Assembly (NCBI GenBank): GCA_965116215.1
Contig: OZ220494.1
Coordinates: forward strand, 1-64,000
Source: CBDBKL01 sp965116215
GTDB taxonomy: Bacteria; Bdellovibrionota; Bdellovibrionia; Bdellovibrionales; JAKFYE01
Direction of reading: 5' to 3'
Length of the DNA stretch: 64,000 bases
The notes under the pieces: model-generated
Seen by the model: the letters and a program-made list of their open reading frames with translations, nothing else
Databases searched by the model: none
Told to the model about the DNA's origin: nothing
Program-made: the position numbers and the translations under genes
Shown: positions 17,391 through 25,856 of the stretch, in pieces
Layout: every line of letters starts with the position of its first letter
Position numbering within the stretch: position 1 is the stretch's first letter

Positions 17391-18215
17391 GTGTTGATAC
17401 GATATGTGTATATTATTTTATGGATCGGGTGTTTTGGAATGGAAATGGCGATGTCTTTTGATGACTCTCCAGCTCCGATAGCTCCTCAGCGTTATGATGA
17501 TTTAGACGACCTGTCCTTACAAACATTTACCCCCTTGGATTTTCCTGAGAAAGAGTTTTTAGAAGATCTTGATGAATGGGAGAGGAACGTCAATGATGAT
17601 GAAGAAGTGGTGAAAACTGTAAAACATGAGGGGAGAGACAAAAAAAGAGATGGAGTCAAATCTCGGAGTTTTTTTTCAGGGAATACTAAGAATGTAAAAG
17701 GGAAAGAGGGTGCCAAAAAGAAAATAACAAAAAAGAGGAATAGACAGATTGTAAAAAGAAGGCGAGCAGTCCAAAGGAGAGGGCACTTTAGGACAAAGAG
17801 TACCATGCACAGGACAATAAAAAAAAATTCTGTAGAAAGAAGTCTTGTAAAAAACTCAGTACGTAGATCTGCTGTGAAAGGTCGACCAATTGTTAAAGAT
17901 CGATCAATGCCACGGCAGTCAGTGAGTGCAGTTAAAAGGCGTTTGATGAAGGTTGAATCTATTGACAGTCGATCTACTGGACAACCTTTAAAGAAAAGGA
18001 AGCGTTTAGTGAGAAAATCTTCAGTAAAAAAGAAGAAGTCTCGTCGTCAGGCTATTCGTCATTCTGCAGCTTCTCGTTCCAAGTCTGTATCGGTACGGAA
18101 AAGAGGGGGAAGTGTCGACAGGGGGGATCGTCGCCCCGCAAGTTTAGGAGTTCCTGTTGTGATACAAAAACCAGAGCTTTTCAAAAAGAGTAAAAAAAAG
18201 AGAACTTCCCCATGA
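17391..18215 (+). CDS. Exported acidic/basic polyelectrolyte protein (274 aa)
   Basis: GTG start with AAGGTGGAG ~8 nt upstream. Residues 1-21 are a hydrophobic export signal (IILWIGCFGMEMAMS). Residues ~22-75 are acidic (DDLDD, EEFLEDLDEWE-like, NDDEE). Residues ~80-274 are extremely basic, made of short K/R/S motifs (VKRRR, KKRKR, VKKKKSRR, SVRKRGG), with no predicted globular domain. It resembles histone tails or protamines in composition. An acidic leader ahead of a polycation is seen in some antimicrobial-peptide precursors, where it masks the charge; applying that here is inference. It might bind nucleic acid, LPS or the cell wall outside the cell. No homologue recognised. Confidence 0.72.
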   Translation: MLIRYVYIILWIGCFGMEMAMSFDDSPAPIAPQRYDDLDDLSLQTFTPLDFPEKEFLEDLDEWERNVNDDEEVVKTVKHEGRDKKRDGVKSRSFFSGNTKNVKGKEGAKKKITKKRNRQIVKRRRAVQRRGHFRTKSTMHRTIKKNSVERSLVKNSVRRSAVKGRPIVKDRSMPRQSVSAVKRRLMKVESIDSRSTGQPLKKRKRLVRKSSVKKKKSRRQAIRHSAASRSKSVSVRKRGGSVDRGDRRPASLGVPVVIQKPELFKKSKKKRTSP

Positions 18216-18742
18216 TGAAGAACCTTCTATTTCTGGATTGATCAGCTACGAAGCAAGCCAGTACTGAGTGTCCCTATCTTTTTTGTTTTTTAATTCAAAA
18301 CCAATTTACGAGCAGATCTGTCTTTTGCTTTGGGGCTCTGGTTTTTTATCGAAAGAGTATTAAGGATTGTTTTTTGAGGTTTTAATGCTTCGACTAACCC
18401 ATCGTAAGTCTTATAATAATTTTTTTAGCCCTCTATTCTTGATAGATATATCACAAGCAAGTCAGTATTGAGCTTCCCTATTGTTTTTTCTACTCTTTCC
18501 TCGAGATTTTTGCAGAGGATTTCCTTTTTGGGATGCGTATAGGGAATGAGGTATTTTGTACCACTACCTTTTCCATAGAGGGAGCAAATCCATAAGTGTT
18601 ATGCCAAAAACATTATCGTTGGGACACCTCCTCTATAGAGGGAGTAAATACTATGTCAGCTTTAAAAAGCCCTTTTATCCACATCTTTATTAAAAAAATA
18701 AGATTCTTGCCTGTGGATCTAAAGAGAAGCTAACCTCTTGTT
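18216..18742 (-). pseudogene. Possible decayed Sel1-repeat gene relic
   Basis: No intact ORF. Read on the minus strand in one frame, two short stretches resemble Sel1 repeat cores: REAQY*LA (18454-18477) and DRDTQYWLA (18251-18277), each beside an in-frame stop. Just upstream on the minus strand, 18643-18658 matches the sigma54-type promoters of the Sel1 and ankyrin genes, except that invariant bases have changed (TGGCA to TGACA, TTGCT to TTACT). Together these suggest a dead paralogue of the 38424-39596 gene. The evidence is thin. Confidence 0.3.
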
Positions 18743-18782
18743 AAAACAAAACAAAACAAAACAAAACAAAACAAAACAAAAC
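18743..18782. repeat. Pentanucleotide tandem repeat (AAAAC x8)
   Basis: Eight perfect copies, 128 bp before the ATG of the metzincin-like gene, in its probable promoter region. Slippage could alter promoter geometry. Confidence 0.92.
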
Positions 18783-18909
18783 AACTGCAATTGGTGGTGA
18801 ATTTTTTACAAATGAGTTGTTAATAACTTGAAAAAGATTTATAACTTAATGCGCAAGTGGTTGGGCAAGGAAAAGATAAAAAGATTTTAAGATTTTCATT
18901 GGAGGCATT

Positions 18910-20172
18910 ATGAAAATGAGCAAGTGGACTTGGATAACTTTCTTCTCTGTCACCTTATTTTTTAACATGGGAAGTGTTGCAAGTACGAAAGAGGGTCCCA
19001 TCTGTGATGGTGCGGTTATTCCAGCGAGAGTTCATTCAGGGTTAGTCGCTTTAAGTAAGGCCTCACAAGATAGAATACATGTGATCGATATCGCTTTTAT
19101 TTACCCAAGATCAGTAAATAGGAATGATCTTGTGCAAAACATAGAAACTGCTGTATTGGAAACGAATATTATTTTCGCTCAAGCCAATGTGAATGCAAGA
19201 CTGAGGACAGTTGCTATACAACCAGATTCTAAGTACGCTATCAACTTATATGATGTTGGTGTGAAGGCTGGCTTGAAAAAGGTGCAAAGTATTCTTTCTG
19301 AAGTGCGGGAGGATTACGGAGCAGATCTTGTTTACGGACTGACCTCCTCCTTAGAAACAGGAAGTTCTTGTTGTGGCACCTCTTATTTGAGAGTTAAAGG
19401 TATGAGTCGTGCAGAGGCTGCTTCTTATTCTGTTGGTGTCGTTAATATTGGAAATAACAGTACGACATGTTTAGTGAACCGTATGACCCTAGCCCGTCAG
19501 ATAGGTTATAACTTGGGTCTGGATCATCATGATCGAGGTGGTAGCTCTTCTCCTTTTGTTTCCTATGGAAAGAGTTATACGGGAAGGAACATTAACAACC
19601 AAACTTATAGTACCATTATGGGTACTGAAGGTACAAGGTTGAGTGGTTTTAGTATAGATTCGTCTCAGAATGGATTGCGAATGGGAACGAGTGAAGCCAA
19701 TGCTGCCGAGGCCCTGCTTTACACGATTGAAGATGCTTCAAACTACGCTGAAACAAAAATTAAAGGCTCAGAACCAGAATATGTGTGTACAGAGAGTGAA
19801 ACGAATAGCTGTCTTCAAAATAGTAGATTTCGAGTTGAGGTAAGAGTTTCCTATATAGAACGTGATACGGGAGTCGTGAAATATGAGCAAGCCAAAGTGA
19901 AAAAAGCAATGCTCAACGGCACCAATAAAACAAACTCGCTATTTTATTTCTTTTCTGAAGACAACCCAGAGCTGTTAGTGAAGGTTCTTAATGGTTGCGG
20001 TGTCAACGGCAAGTACTGGGTGTTTGGCTCCGCTGGAACAGACCTTGATTACTCAGTGTCAGTGACAGACAATGCTACAGGGGTCAGGATTCCTTACTAT
20101 AGAAATAGCACAAACCCTTTAATTAACGATATAAGTGCCTTTCCCTGTCATCCGCAGCAAGTCGGAAGGTAG
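18910..20172 (+). CDS. Secreted metzincin-like pseudoprotease (420 aa)
   Basis: Signal peptide (residues 1-25, FFSVTLFFNMGSVAS), SD GGAGG before the ATG. Residues ~40-250 look like a reprolysin-like metalloendopeptidase: the zinc-site region reads LARQIGYNLGLDHHD (194-208) and the Met-turn reads STIMG. The family motif is HExxHxxGxxH; here positions are Arg196, Gln197, Tyr200, Gly203, His206. Three of the four key residues are lost, each reachable by one base change (CGT/CAT, CAG/GAG, TAT/CAT). It is almost surely not a zinc protease. Residues ~300-400 are a domain (SLFYFFSEDNPELLVKV, GKYWVFGSA) that also opens the next protein. The pair is closely spaced (58 bp) and probably co-transcribed. 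Confidence 0.8.
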   Translation: MKMSKWTWITFFSVTLFFNMGSVASTKEGPICDGAVIPARVHSGLVALSKASQDRIHVIDIAFIYPRSVNRNDLVQNIETAVLETNIIFAQANVNARLRTVAIQPDSKYAINLYDVGVKAGLKKVQSILSEVREDYGADLVYGLTSSLETGSSCCGTSYLRVKGMSRAEAASYSVGVVNIGNNSTTCLVNRMTLARQIGYNLGLDHHDRGGSSSPFVSYGKSYTGRNINNQTYSTIMGTEGTRLSGFSIDSSQNGLRMGTSEANAAEALLYTIEDASNYAETKIKGSEPEYVCTESETNSCLQNSRFRVEVRVSYIERDTGVVKYEQAKVKKAMLNGTNKTNSLFYFFSEDNPELLVKVLNGCGVNGKYWVFGSAGTDLDYSVSVTDNATGVRIPYYRNSTNPLINDISAFPCHPQQVGR

Positions 20173-20230
20173 GTATGAGAGGGGGCTATAAACTTAAAGG
20201 GGAAAAGAGAAAGAAGAAAGAGGCGGTGTT

Positions 20231-23200
20231 GTGATGAGCATAAATTTTCAAAAACCCTTATCATTAATGATTTTATTCATAAGTTGTGTTTTTTCTTTAA
20301 ATGCTAAGGCCAGCGATTACGGGTGTTTAGAGGATGGTCGAGTTTCTTGTCTGTTAGAGGGTCGGTTTAAAGTCACAGCATGGGTAAAAAAAGATGTTGG
20401 TTTGTCGCAAATCAATATGCCGGCAAGGATAAAGAAGTCTTTAATTGGTGATGAGGCTTCACTGTTTTACTTTTTTACGTATGATAACCCAGAGCTTTTA
20501 GTAAAAGTTGTGGATGCTTGTGCAATTAACGGCAAGCACTGGGTTTTTGCTTCTGCGGCTACAGATTTAGATTATCAGGTTGTGGTCAGTGATCTGGTTA
20601 CCAATTATCAGAAAACTTATACTGGTGATCGTTCCAATTCACTGATTAAAGATACTCTCAGCTTTTCTTGTTCTTCTGCTCCCGGGGGAGGTGGAGGTAG
20701 TGATGGTCCAGTGGCTCGGGATGGGGGTGACGGCGATGGGGGTGACGGCGATGGGGGTGGTGCTGGTGATGTTGATAACCCAATCGATCGGAATGGTGGT
20801 AATGGAGACTCTGGTGATACGTCCAACAATGGGGGGCCCTATGTTCAAATCAAGGGTCTTCAAGATTTTCAACCTGTGCTTCTAACAGTTAAAACTAAGG
20901 AAGAAGATCATATTATTGGAACTGTTAAGACCCATTATAATAGTAAAGTTGACCTTTCTTCTTTGAATCTGAATTACAATAAGAGTTATGTCATCACAGG
21001 GGAGTCGGATGGTTATAGGGGAATAGCCCCATCGATTATCTGGGGAGAGGATTTTGAGCCAAAAATCCCAAAAGAGATCATACTTCCTTTTGAAAAAATT
21101 GAAGATAATTCTTACCGTTATCATTGGGAAAGTCATTCGGAGGGTGAGTATGAATACTCCTCCAATGTTCCTGGAAAGCCTGATATTGAATTTTTAGGTG
21201 AAGTTGTTGATGCTCCCGAGCACTCTTCGGCTCAGGTTTTACTTAGTGATTATAATTTGATTCTTAGTAATGAGGGGGTTGCATGGACAATTGATTACAG
21301 TCACCGTTTGCGAAGGATTGTACAAAGTATCCCTCATGAATCCATAGAGCGTACAAAAGTTGTTTTGAAAAATAAGTTTATTGCAAATGATATTCAAATT
21401 GAAGAAGTGGATGGTCAATCTGTGATTCATTTGAGTATAAAAGCTTTTAATTATGCGAGTCCTAAAATGGTTCGTCTAGATGGTGTGAGGGGTCAGTTTT
21501 TTTCTCATAGGCTTTTTAAAGCTATGGTTTATTTTTATACCAATTATGGAAGAAATCGTTCTGCGGCAGAGAAAATTCTTAATGAGAAATTTGGTGTTCT
21601 TCTTGATGTTCCCAATATTCAAGAATTGACAGGAGAGCATCCAGATAATTTTCAGCCTTTTCATAATGTTGAGGTTTTAGAAATGATCTCAACTTTAGTA
21701 GAGATGCCTTCGGGTTATCACAAAATTCCAGGGCTTCGTTATTTATTGCGACGTCGAAATGGACATCCTCATCCTTTATATCCTGATGCAGCAGCTGTGG
21801 CTTGGCCTCGTGGTCCTAACACTGACAGTTATATTGAGTTTATGGAAAAGGCATTTTCAGGTGGATTAACAGAGTATGTTCATCGTCTTATTCTTCATGA
21901 GAAATCTCACTTTATTTGGACCAATGTTTTATCGGATGCGATAAAAGAAGATTGGATTGAAACTGCAGGCTGGTATGAAGATGAGAATGCGCAAGATGGC
22001 TGGTCTAATAAATATACAACAAGTTTCGTAAGTCCTTATGCTCATGCTTTAAATCCCAATGAAGATATGGCAGAGAGTCTTTCTCATTATGTTTTAAATC
22101 CGAATAAGCTGCGTTCTGTATCTCCTGCAAAATTTGATTTTATTCAAAGAAGAATTATGAATGGTTATAGGTATATTTCACAGATTAGGGAGGATTTGCA
22201 ATTTGAGGTATTAAATCTTTTCCCAGACTATGATTATCCGGGAAAGATAAAAAGAATAGACGTTATAGCTAAAGGGTCAAAAACTGAAGATAAAACTGTC
22301 ACCATAGAGATTGAATTGTCAGATAAAGAAGGTCTGTATGATGGAGCTAGTTCGGCTTATATGCGTCTTGTTAGCCCAGGGGAGAGCGTGTTCGATGATC
22401 TTGGACTCCATCCTGTTGGTAACAATAATCATATTCTAAGGGGAGTGACAACGATTCCAAAGCATGCAAAGTCAGGTTATTGGAAAACGTATCAAATTGT
22501 AGTAGAAGATGAAACCGGCAATAGGCGCATGGAAAGCCAGAAGGATTTTGGTTTTAAGCTTTATATTAATAATGCAATAGAGGATACAATAGCTCCAAAG
22601 TATGTTAGAAACTCTCTTAATATTGAAGTGACTCCATCGACCTTAGAGGGTCGCCCTACTCATTATGTAGAGATCACTTGGGATATTAATGAGAATTTCG
22701 AAATGTCTTCAGGCGGCGGTGCATTTGTTTATTTTACTGCTCTTGATAGTCTTGATAATTATTCTCTTCAACGTTATGGAGATGTTGATTTGCAAACCAA
22801 TAAGGCTACAGTGGGCTTTCATTTGACAGAATATTTTCCCTCTGGAAGATATGCGGTCACTTTTTTGCAGATGAGGGATAAAGCTTTAAACTATGGTGAT
22901 CAATATTTTTCAAGCGATCCCAATCATGAAGAGCAACGCATTGTTTTCATTCAAACGAGTAATCCAGATAGCGGAAAGCCGGTTTTAGATCTCAATCGTA
23001 TTACGGTAAGTGCTGAGCCATTTAATTCTGAACAACCTGATGGTCAAACTTACGTGACTATTACCTACTACGCAAAAGATGATAAATCTGGAGTTGGTAC
23101 TGTTGCGTACGTTTTAAGAGATCCATTGGGAAAAATACATTTCTACCACCATTACCACAATAATTTTCATACAAATTATTTTAAAGGTGGAGATCCTACA

Positions 23201-23350
23201 GTGTATAAAAAATATGTTATCGATCATGTTTTACCAAAGGGTTCTGCTCCCGGAACTTGGGGTCTATTCGAGATGACCATAACAGATAAGGGTGGCAATA
23301 TAGCAACATATGAATTCTCAGAGCTTATGCATTTTAAAGTGTTGCAGTGA
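20231..23350 (+). CDS. Large secreted zinc metalloprotease (1039 aa)
   Basis: GTG start, with an in-frame ATG next to it at 20234. Signal peptide to about residue 26 (SCVFSLNAKAS). Residues ~30-140 repeat the SLFYFF.../ELLVKV/HWVFASA domain of the preceding protein. A Gly/Asp-rich linker follows (~155-205). The catalytic region has HEKSH (556-560) and, downstream, NPNEDMAESLSHY with Glu611 or Glu615 as likely third ligand. This is the HExxH...E arrangement of gluzincin-type proteases such as the anthrax lethal factor-like group. Residues ~670-1039 look like three Ig-like domains of ~110 residues, typical for substrate or surface binding. It probably cleaves proteins or peptides outside the cell; the substrate is unknown. 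Confidence 0.82.
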   Translation: MMSINFQKPLSLMILFISCVFSLNAKASDYGCLEDGRVSCLLEGRFKVTAWVKKDVGLSQINMPARIKKSLIGDEASLFYFFTYDNPELLVKVVDACAINGKHWVFASAATDLDYQVVVSDLVTNYQKTYTGDRSNSLIKDTLSFSCSSAPGGGGGSDGPVARDGGDGDGGDGDGGGAGDVDNPIDRNGGNGDSGDTSNNGGPYVQIKGLQDFQPVLLTVKTKEEDHIIGTVKTHYNSKVDLSSLNLNYNKSYVITGESDGYRGIAPSIIWGEDFEPKIPKEIILPFEKIEDNSYRYHWESHSEGEYEYSSNVPGKPDIEFLGEVVDAPEHSSAQVLLSDYNLILSNEGVAWTIDYSHRLRRIVQSIPHESIERTKVVLKNKFIANDIQIEEVDGQSVIHLSIKAFNYASPKMVRLDGVRGQFFSHRLFKAMVYFYTNYGRNRSAAEKILNEKFGVLLDVPNIQELTGEHPDNFQPFHNVEVLEMISTLVEMPSGYHKIPGLRYLLRRRNGHPHPLYPDAAAVAWPRGPNTDSYIEFMEKAFSGGLTEYVHRLILHEKSHFIWTNVLSDAIKEDWIETAGWYEDENAQDGWSNKYTTSFVSPYAHALNPNEDMAESLSHYVLNPNKLRSVSPAKFDFIQRRIMNGYRYISQIREDLQFEVLNLFPDYDYPGKIKRIDVIAKGSKTEDKTVTIEIELSDKEGLYDGASSAYMRLVSPGESVFDDLGLHPVGNNNHILRGVTTIPKHAKSGYWKTYQIVVEDETGNRRMESQKDFGFKLYINNAIEDTIAPKYVRNSLNIEVTPSTLEGRPTHYVEITWDINENFEMSSGGGAFVYFTALDSLDNYSLQRYGDVDLQTNKATVGFHLTEYFPSGRYAVTFLQMRDKALNYGDQYFSSDPNHEEQRIVFIQTSNPDSGKPVLDLNRITVSAEPFNSEQPDGQTYVTITYYAKDDKSGVGTVAYVLRDPLGKIHFYHHYHNNFHTNYFKGGDPTVYKKYVIDHVLPKGSAPGTWGLFEMTITDKGGNIATYEFSELMHFKVLQ

Positions 23351-23367
23351 GTTCATAGAAGAGAGAA

Positions 23368-23401
23368 GTTGAACCGCCTCCCTTAAAAAGAGCGGTTCAA
23401 C
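23368..23401. terminator. Bidirectional terminator between converging genes
   Basis: GTTGAACCGC (23368-23377) and its exact complement GCGGTTCAAC (23392-23401) form a 10-bp hairpin between the ends of the protease gene (+) and rdgB (-). T-rich sequence follows on the minus strand. Confidence 0.7.
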
Positions 23402-23436
23402 TCCTTTAAGTGGTTAAGAAAAAGGGTCAGATCTTG

Positions 23437-24030
23437 TTAAAAACGATTGGCAATGCTTTTATAGAACTTAGAAAAAGCGACAGATCGATGGGAAATTTTA
23501 TTTTTTTCTACTAAGTTCATCTCAGCAAAGGTTTTTGTTCCCCCTTCAGGAATAAAAACAGGATCGTATCCAAACCCTTGCGTGCCAACTGTCTTTTCTG
23601 AAATTCTCCCCCGGAGCACTCCTTCAAAGGAAGATTCTTGCCCCTGTGGGTCTATGACATAAAGACAGCAGACAAATTGTGCCGTACGATCTGTAACATG
23701 TTTTAAAGACATCATCTTTAATAGCTTCGAAATATTTTCTTCATCAGTCGCATGAGATTTTGCATAACGAGCGGAATAAATACCGGGTGCTCCTCCGAGC
23801 CCTTTCACCTTCAGTCCAGAGTCATCTGCAATAACCCATGATGTCCTTTTTACCGATTTTAATGATCTGGCCTTAATCTGTGCGTTTTGTAAAAATGTTG
23901 TTCCTGTTTCCTCGGGGGGAGTGTAGTTGTCCACTTCACTTAAAGATTTGAGTTGCACATGCCCTTTGCCAAGAAATTCCTGAGCTTCTCGTAGTTTTCC
24001 CAGATGAGTTGTTGCAAACCAAATCTGCAT
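23437..24030 (-). CDS. rdgB: XTP/dITP diphosphatase (RdgB/HAM1 family)
   Basis: Hydrolyses non-canonical purine nucleoside triphosphates (XTP, dITP, ITP) to monophosphates, cleaning the nucleotide pool in the cytoplasm. N-terminal ATTHLGKLREA matches the family's TxNxxKxxE substrate-binding start, although Asn is His here. DDSGLKVKGLGGAPGIYSARYA (~68-90, catalytic Asp pair) and GFGYDPVFIPEG (~148-160) are characteristic. 197 aa, standard length. Last gene of a tight minus-strand operon amidase-rph-rdgB: its ATG lies 1 bp after the end of rph. Confidence 0.95.
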   Translation of the reverse strand: MQIWFATTHLGKLREAQEFLGKGHVQLKSLSEVDNYTPPEETGTTFLQNAQIKARSLKSVKRTSWVIADDSGLKVKGLGGAPGIYSARYAKSHATDEENISKLLKMMSLKHVTDRTAQFVCCLYVIDPQGQESSFEGVLRGRISEKTVGTQGFGYDPVFIPEGGTKTFAEMNLVEKNKISHRSVAFSKFYKSIANRF

Positions 24031-24031
24031 T

Positions 24032-24769
24032 TTAAAAGTGTCCTAGCTTGAGAGGGAAAAACTCTCCGAGAACTTCACTTTGATGTTGAAAGAGTTTTAA
24101 ACAACCCTGTTGAGCTAATTTCAACATCGCACTGAGTTCTGATCCAGAAAAACTTCTAGATTCTGCAGTCCCTTGAATTTCCACAAATTCTCCAGCTCCT
24201 GTCATTGCAACATTCATATCTGTTTCAGCCCGACAGTCTTCTTCGTATTTTAAATCTAAAAGTAGTTTTCCTTTGCAGATCCCTACAGAGACTGCAGAGA
24301 TATAGTGTGTTAGTGGAAGTGTCTTGATATCTTCTTCGCGTCTCATTTTTTCTAAAGCTAAAGCTAAAGCCACAAACCCTCCTGTAATAGCTGCTGTTCG
24401 TGTTCCTCCATCAGCTTGAAGTACATCACAATCGACAAGAATAGACTTTCCGGGTATTTTTTTTAAATCAATGCTGGAGCGTAAAGTGCGAGCAATGATT
24501 CTTGAAATTTCTTGAGAACGGCCACTTTCACTTGTTTTATGTCGTTGCATACGTGTGTGTGTTGAACGGGGAAGCATACCATATTCCGCTGTTACCCATC
24601 CTTGCTCGGAATTGACAAGCCATTTGGGAACATGAGGCTCTGAACTAGCTGTACAGTGCACCACGGTATCCCCAAATGTCATTAAAGCACTGCCCTCGGC
24701 ATAACGATTGTAGCCGGGCTCTATAGATATTTTTCTGAGTTCATCAGAACCTCGATCACCTCTTCGCAT
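24032..24769 (-). CDS. rph: Ribonuclease PH
   Basis: Phosphorolytic 3'-5' exoribonuclease that trims tRNA 3' ends. The start chosen is the ATG at 24769 (MRRGDRGSDELRKI). A longer in-frame ORF to 24865 adds 32 residues that have no family counterpart and overlap the upstream gene heavily. Typical features: GDTVVHCTAS, WVTAEYGMLPRSTHTR (~65-80), RSQEISRIIARTLR, DVLQADGGTRTAAITG (~118-133) and AETDMNVAMTG. 245 aa, slightly longer than most. The 5' end overlaps the amidase 3' end by 14 bp, indicating translational coupling. Confidence 0.95.
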   Translation of the reverse strand: MRRGDRGSDELRKISIEPGYNRYAEGSALMTFGDTVVHCTASSEPHVPKWLVNSEQGWVTAEYGMLPRSTHTRMQRHKTSESGRSQEISRIIARTLRSSIDLKKIPGKSILVDCDVLQADGGTRTAAITGGFVALALALEKMRREEDIKTLPLTHYISAVSVGICKGKLLLDLKYEEDCRAETDMNVAMTGAGEFVEIQGTAESRSFSGSELSAMLKLAQQGCLKLFQHQSEVLGEFFPLKLGHF

Positions 24770-25754
24770 GAGCCGTAATATGTGTTGGAAGATTCTGTTT
24801 GTCCAACTTTTCTTTATATTTAATAAGAGATTTGTAGATGATATTGGCAATTTCATCATGGGCACGAGATTCCATTAACCAATGCCCTTCTGAAATATGA
24901 GATAAAAAGCCCACTTCCACGAGAACGGCCGGCATATCTAACTCTTTTAAGATATAAAGAGGGCTTTTTTTGATATGAGTGGGCGGAGATGGCATCTGTT
25001 TATCCCACTGGTTTTTAAGAACTTTTGCTAATTCTAATCCCTCATAAAATGCTCCCACTTTTTTTAAATCTTCAAGTATCGAAGAGATTATTGATGCTTT
25101 CCCATTGTTCAAAGATGACATCTGCTTGTGGGTCAAGGACAAGAGATTTTTATTCACAGGGATTTTATCTTGAATGTAAATTTCAGCACCCTGTGCCTTA
25201 AAATTATAGTGACTATTGGCATGAATACTTAAGAATAGATCGGGGTTGTATTTTTTTGTTATTTTCACTCGTTCTTGTAAGGACATTGTCCGATCCTTTG
25301 TTCGAGTGGTGTTCACTTTAAAGCGTCTATCTTGTCCAAGTTTATCTATAACTAACTTGGAAACCTGTAGTACGATATCAGATTCTCTATGGTGTCCTCT
25401 TACAGCTCCAGCATCTGTACCTCCATGGCCTGGGTCAATAACCACCTTTAAAGGTTGTGCTAAGGAGGGTTGAGATAGCATTAGACAGAGAAGGACTTTT
25501 AGCTTGAATGTTAAATAGATGACTTTTCGTTTTGAAAATTGATGAACGAGAGAGCGCATGGAGAGTCTTAAATAATAAGATAAAGTTCTTTTATCTAACT
25601 GTAAGTGGGTATCTGAGTAGGATAAGTCAAAATACCAGAATAAAAAAGATATAGAGGAGGACCTAAGGAGGTTTTGGAGGTGAAAAGATCTGAAAAAATA
25701 GGAGTAAGATGTTCTCTTTGATTTCAGAACTTTTAGAAAATCAGAAAACTTCAT
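24756..25754 (-). CDS. N-acetylmuramoyl-L-alanine amidase (Amidase_3, AmiC-like)
   Basis: Zinc amidase that cuts the amide between MurNAc and L-Ala in peptidoglycan, acting in the periplasm. Zinc and catalytic motifs: VIDPGHGGTDAGA (~100-113), FLSIHANSH (~170-178), and PAVLVEVGFLSH (~284) carrying the catalytic Glu. No AMIN domain is present. The ORF starts at 25754 but the first ~65 residues are unusual. An internal ATG at 25559 would give a classical signal peptide (basic start, VLLCLMLSQPSLAQ), and I consider that the likelier start. No strong SD precedes either. First gene of the amidase-rph-rdgB operon. Confidence 0.88.
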   Translation of the reverse strand: MKFSDFLKVLKSKRTSYSYFFRSFHLQNLLRSSSISFLFWYFDLSYSDTHLQLDKRTLSYYLRLSMRSLVHQFSKRKVIYLTFKLKVLLCLMLSQPSLAQPLKVVIDPGHGGTDAGAVRGHHRESDIVLQVSKLVIDKLGQDRRFKVNTTRTKDRTMSLQERVKITKKYNPDLFLSIHANSHYNFKAQGAEIYIQDKIPVNKNLLSLTHKQMSSLNNGKASIISSILEDLKKVGAFYEGLELAKVLKNQWDKQMPSPPTHIKKSPLYILKELDMPAVLVEVGFLSHISEGHWLMESRAHDEIANIIYKSLIKYKEKLDKQNLPTHITAHAKR

Positions 25755-25856
25755 GTTTCTATTTTAAAGCTATAAATCTATTTTACTGAGAGGTTATTTT
25801 TAAAAATCTCGATGAATTTCGGTCGAAAGTTTAGAACAGCAACAAAAAGGGATGGG

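Noticed and set aside
24770..24865. N-terminal extension of RNase PH
   Set aside because: These 32 codons lie inside the amidase gene and have no counterpart in the family; ATG 24769 is the normal start.
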